From Synechococcales cyanobacterium S06 (GTDB taxonomy: Bacteria > Cyanobacteriota > Cyanobacteriia > Cyanobacteriales > JAABRE01), in NCBI GenBank assembly GCA_011391125.1, contig JAABRE010000019.1:1-64000 (forward strand): a DNA stretch of 64,000 nucleotides. Reading direction: 5' to 3'. Of this stretch, positions 61,033-64,000 are shown one piece after another. The notes under the pieces are model-generated. The model was not told where the DNA came from, made no database searches, and saw nothing but the letters and a program-made list of their open reading frames with translations. Numbering within the stretch: the first letter of the stretch is position 1; each line of letters begins with the position of its first letter. Both the position numbers and the translations under genes were made by a program.

Positions 61033-61175
61033 TGATAAACTATTAAAAAGTTAAAGGAAAATGAAATCAAAAATAGCTCGTATTAATGTTCATTAATACT
61101 TTGGCCTTTTGACTTTTACTTTGACAAAGCCTCCTCACCACACACTGAAAACCTATTTAGCTTTATTGTCAATCT

Positions 61176-62075
61176 ATGTTGTCAACTAATTCTGACGTGC
61201 GTCAATTTCTTGGCTCAGAAGTCATCACGACCTATGAAAATGCCAAAGTAGTTATTTTACCTATTCCCTTTGAAGCAACTACCACCTATCGCAAAGGTTG
61301 CGAAAAGGGTCCTTTTGCGCTCATTGAAGCTTCGGATCAATTGGAATGTTACGATGATGAATTAAAAAAAGAAACCTGTTTTGAAATAGGAATTTACACT
61401 AATCCTGCCATTGCTGATACTCGCAATAATCCTCATATTTCCCTAGAAGAAATGTTAGAAATTACCGAAAAAACGGTTTCTAAATTAATAGCAGATGATA
61501 AATTTGTGATTGCTTTAGGTGGAGAACATGGTATCACAAGTGGGGTAGTTAAAGCATATCAAAAAGCGCTCAATGAACCATTTACTGTGGTACAAATTGA
61601 CGCTCATGGTGATTTAAGACATGACTATGAAGGCTCAATTCATAATCATGCTTGTGTGATGCACCGAATCTTAGAAATGGGACTTCCTAGTTTACCCGTA
61701 GCCATTAGAAGCATCAGCCGTTTTGAAGCAGATTTAATCGCCGAAAAACAAATTCCTGTAGTTTGGGATTGGGATATTTCTAATAATACTGAATGGATTG
61801 ATCAAGCATTAGCAAAAATTACCACCAAAAAAGTATTTTTAACCATAGATTTAGATGGCATAGATCCTAGTTTAATCCCCGGAGTAGGCACACCAGAACC
61901 CGGAGGTTTAAAATGGCATGATACTTTGAGATTTTTGCGTCGTTTATTTACCAAATTTGAGGTTATCGGTTGTGATGTGATGGAATTAGCTCCCATTTCT
62001 GACTCCGTTGTCTCCGAATTTACTTCGGCTAAATTAGTTTACAAACTAATCGGTTATTATTTACTTAACAGTTAA
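61176..62075 (+). CDS. speB: Agmatinase/ureohydrolase family
   Basis: ALGGEHGITSGVVKAYQ, VVQIDAHGDLRHDYEGSIHNHACVMHRI, FLTIDLDGIDPSLIPGVGTPEPGGL. Confidence 0.9.
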   Translation: MLSTNSDVRQFLGSEVITTYENAKVVILPIPFEATTTYRKGCEKGPFALIEASDQLECYDDELKKETCFEIGIYTNPAIADTRNNPHISLEEMLEITEKTVSKLIADDKFVIALGGEHGITSGVVKAYQKALNEPFTVVQIDAHGDLRHDYEGSIHNHACVMHRILEMGLPSLPVAIRSISRFEADLIAEKQIPVVWDWDISNNTEWIDQALAKITTKKVFLTIDLDGIDPSLIPGVGTPEPGGLKWHDTLRFLRRLFTKFEVIGCDVMELAPISDSVVSEFTSAKLVYKLIGYYLLNS

Positions 62076-62207
62076 TAATTAAGAGTTATCAGTTGTTAGT
62101 GATTAGTTATCAGTTAATAATTAATCCCTCAACTATAGCTGATAGCTAAAAGCTGTTAACTAACTAGCAATAATCCCTAAGAATTAACCTCAAAAAAAGT
62201 AAGAAAA

Positions 62208-62672
62208 ATGAATAAACAATATCCAATTATGGGCAATTATGCTCCTGATTTTGAACTCCTTGGTACAGATAATAATGTTCATCATCTCGGACATTATTTA
62301 CAACAATTTAAAACAGTCGCTGTTGTCTTTATAAATAATAACCCGAATCAAATTGACAATTATCTAAAACGTTTGCAAGAAATACAAATAGAATTTGGTC
62401 CTCAAGGTTTAGCCATAATTTGTATTAATTCCCAAAATAACCTAGAAGAAATGAAACAATTTACCACTAAATATCAACTCACTTTTCCCTATCTCAGAGA
62501 CTCTAATCAAGATGTGGCGATCTCATTTGAAGTTATGATGAAACCAGAGGTATTTTTAATTGATTCTCAGGGAATTATTCGTTATCGAGGACAAATTGAT
62601 GATCATCCTGAACATGAAAACAGCGAAACTGGCAATTATTTAAGGGATAATATTCGACTTTTATTGAGTTAA
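62208..62672 (+). CDS. Peroxiredoxin-like redoxin-domain protein
   Basis: APDFELLGTDNNVHHLGHYLQQFKTVAVVFINNNPNQIDNYLKRL...PEVFLIDSQGIIRYRGQIDDHPE; the usual active-site Cys appears to be missing (INNNPNQ). Confidence 0.7.
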   Translation: MNKQYPIMGNYAPDFELLGTDNNVHHLGHYLQQFKTVAVVFINNNPNQIDNYLKRLQEIQIEFGPQGLAIICINSQNNLEEMKQFTTKYQLTFPYLRDSNQDVAISFEVMMKPEVFLIDSQGIIRYRGQIDDHPEHENSETGNYLRDNIRLLLS

Positions 62673-62738
62673 ATTGTCCAGATTAAAGTAAGCTTAATAG
62701 AGGAAAAATTTTTATGTTAAATCGGTGGCAATAAAGGG

Positions 62739-63461
62739 ATGAGTTATCAAAGGGTTTTACTCAAATTAAGTGGTGAAGCATTAATGGGTGATTTGGGTTA
62801 TGGTATTGATCCCAAAGTTGTAGCTGATATTGCAACCGAAATTTCAGAAGTCATCAAAAGCGGTGTCCAAATTGCGATCGTTGTCGGTGGTGGCAATATT
62901 TTTCGCGGTGTGAAAGCTTCAGCAGCTGGGATGGACAGAGCAACTGCCGATTATATCGGCATGATCGCCACCGTGATGAATGCCATGACTTTACAGGATG
63001 CTTTAGAACAAATGGGCATTCCCACCCGGGTTCAATCGGCGATCGCCATGCAGGAAGTAGCCGAACCATACATCAGAAGAAAAGCCATTCGTCACTTGGA
63101 AAAAGGTCGCGTCGTCATATTTGGCGCAGGTTCAGGTAATCCATTTTTTACCACAGATACCACTGCTGCTTTACGGGCAGCGGAAATAGAGGCAGAAGTG
63201 ATCTTTAAAGCCACTAAAGTAGATGGCATTTACGACAGTGATCCAAAAACCAATTCAGAAGCACGTCGTTATCAAAGCTTGACTTATGGTCACGTTTTAG
63301 CTAATGATTTACGGGTAATGGATGCAACGGCGATCGCTCTGTGTAAAGAAAATAACATACCAATCATGGTATTTGACTTGTCAGTAAGTGGCAACATAGT
63401 CAAAGCCATTCAAGGAGAAGTAGTGGGAACCATAGTAGGAGGAGATTGTGAAGTTAACTGA
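62739..63461 (+). CDS. pyrH: UMP kinase
   Basis: [63 protein letters not shown]. Confidence 0.95.
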   Translation: MSYQRVLLKLSGEALMGDLGYGIDPKVVADIATEISEVIKSGVQIAIVVGGGNIFRGVKASAAGMDRATADYIGMIATVMNAMTLQDALEQMGIPTRVQSAIAMQEVAEPYIRRKAIRHLEKGRVVIFGAGSGNPFFTTDTTAALRAAEIEAEVIFKATKVDGIYDSDPKTNSEARRYQSLTYGHVLANDLRVMDATAIALCKENNIPIMVFDLSVSGNIVKAIQGEVVGTIVGGDCEVN

Positions 63462-63996
63462 AGTTGAAGACAACATGAAAAAGACCATCGAAGCGACTCA
63501 GAGGTCTTTTAACACCATTAGAACGGGAAGAGCAAATACCAGTTTGTTAGATCGAATTGTGGTGGAATATTACGGCACAGAAACTCATTTGAAATCGCTG
63601 GCGAATATTAGCACTCCAGATTCAAGCACCATTACCATTCAACCCTTTGATAAAACCAGTATCGGGAAAATTGAAAAAGCGATCTCCCTGTCGGACATTG
63701 GCTTAACTCCCAATAACGACGGACAAGTTATCAGGTTGAATATTCCCCCTTTAACCAAAGAACGTCGTCAAGAATTGGTAAAATTGGCGGCCAAATTAGC
63801 CGAAGAAGGGAAAGTCGGGATTAGAAATATTCGCCGCGATGGCATTGATTCTGTTAGAAAACAGGAAAAAAGTAGCGAAATTTCCGAAGATGAAGCTCGC
63901 AACTTACAGGATAATATTCAGAAACTTACTGACAAATATATCGCCAAAATTGACGAATTATTAGCAGTCAAAGAAAAGGATATTACCACCGTTTAA
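63448..63996 (+). CDS. frr: Ribosome recycling factor
   Basis: [46 protein letters not shown]...[11 protein letters not shown] start overlapping the pyrH end. Confidence 0.95.
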   Translation: MKLTEVEDNMKKTIEATQRSFNTIRTGRANTSLLDRIVVEYYGTETHLKSLANISTPDSSTITIQPFDKTSIGKIEKAISLSDIGLTPNNDGQVIRLNIPPLTKERRQELVKLAAKLAEEGKVGIRNIRRDGIDSVRKQEKSSEISEDEARNLQDNIQKLTDKYIAKIDELLAVKEKDITTV

Positions 63997-64000
63997 TTAA

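Noticed and set aside
1-64000. tRNA, rRNA or tmRNA genes
   Set aside because: No T-arm/anticodon pattern or rRNA-like stretch was recognised by eye in intergenic regions; a tRNAscan-SE/Infernal run would be decisive.

Overview
64 kb of a low-GC cyanobacterial chromosome. The lineage call rests on repeated HIP1-type GCGATCGC octamers and on cyAbrB, Psb34, CyanoP, a ThiO-ThiG fusion and DUF1830/DUF1997/DUF4079/DUF29 proteins. Housekeeping genes recognised: ggt, dus, argF, sdhB, principal sigma factor, thiOG, maf, dxs, dxr, tadA, grxC, plsC, pcrA/uvrD-like, speB-like, pyrH, frr. A TRAP transporter is split, with dctQM on minus and dctP on plus, separated by Uma2 and MazEF-like genes. Accessory content is mostly toxin-antitoxin loci (about 11, at least six degraded), Uma2/Rpn-type nucleases, a solo TnpB, an IS4-type transposase remnant, MITE-like elements and stop-codon-adjacent heptamer repeats. 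The observations I rate highest are: (i) an RTX gene split by a 2-nt loss between two near-identical ~387-bp modules; (ii) heptanucleotide tandem repeats that begin at or overlap the stop codons of at least nine genes; (iii) a histidine kinase preceded by a collapsed paralog and carrying an in-frame repeat insertion in its ATPase region; (iv) ~100-bp palindromic MITE-like elements; (v) a solo TnpB with a readable right end and candidate guide; (vi) a Psb34-TPR-CyanoP-Maf neighbourhood followed by a three-gene operon of unknown function; (vii) small ORFs missing from the ORF track, including a tandem YHYH paralog. No CRISPR array, rRNA, tRNA or convincing prophage was seen. I did not find a clearly new defence system.
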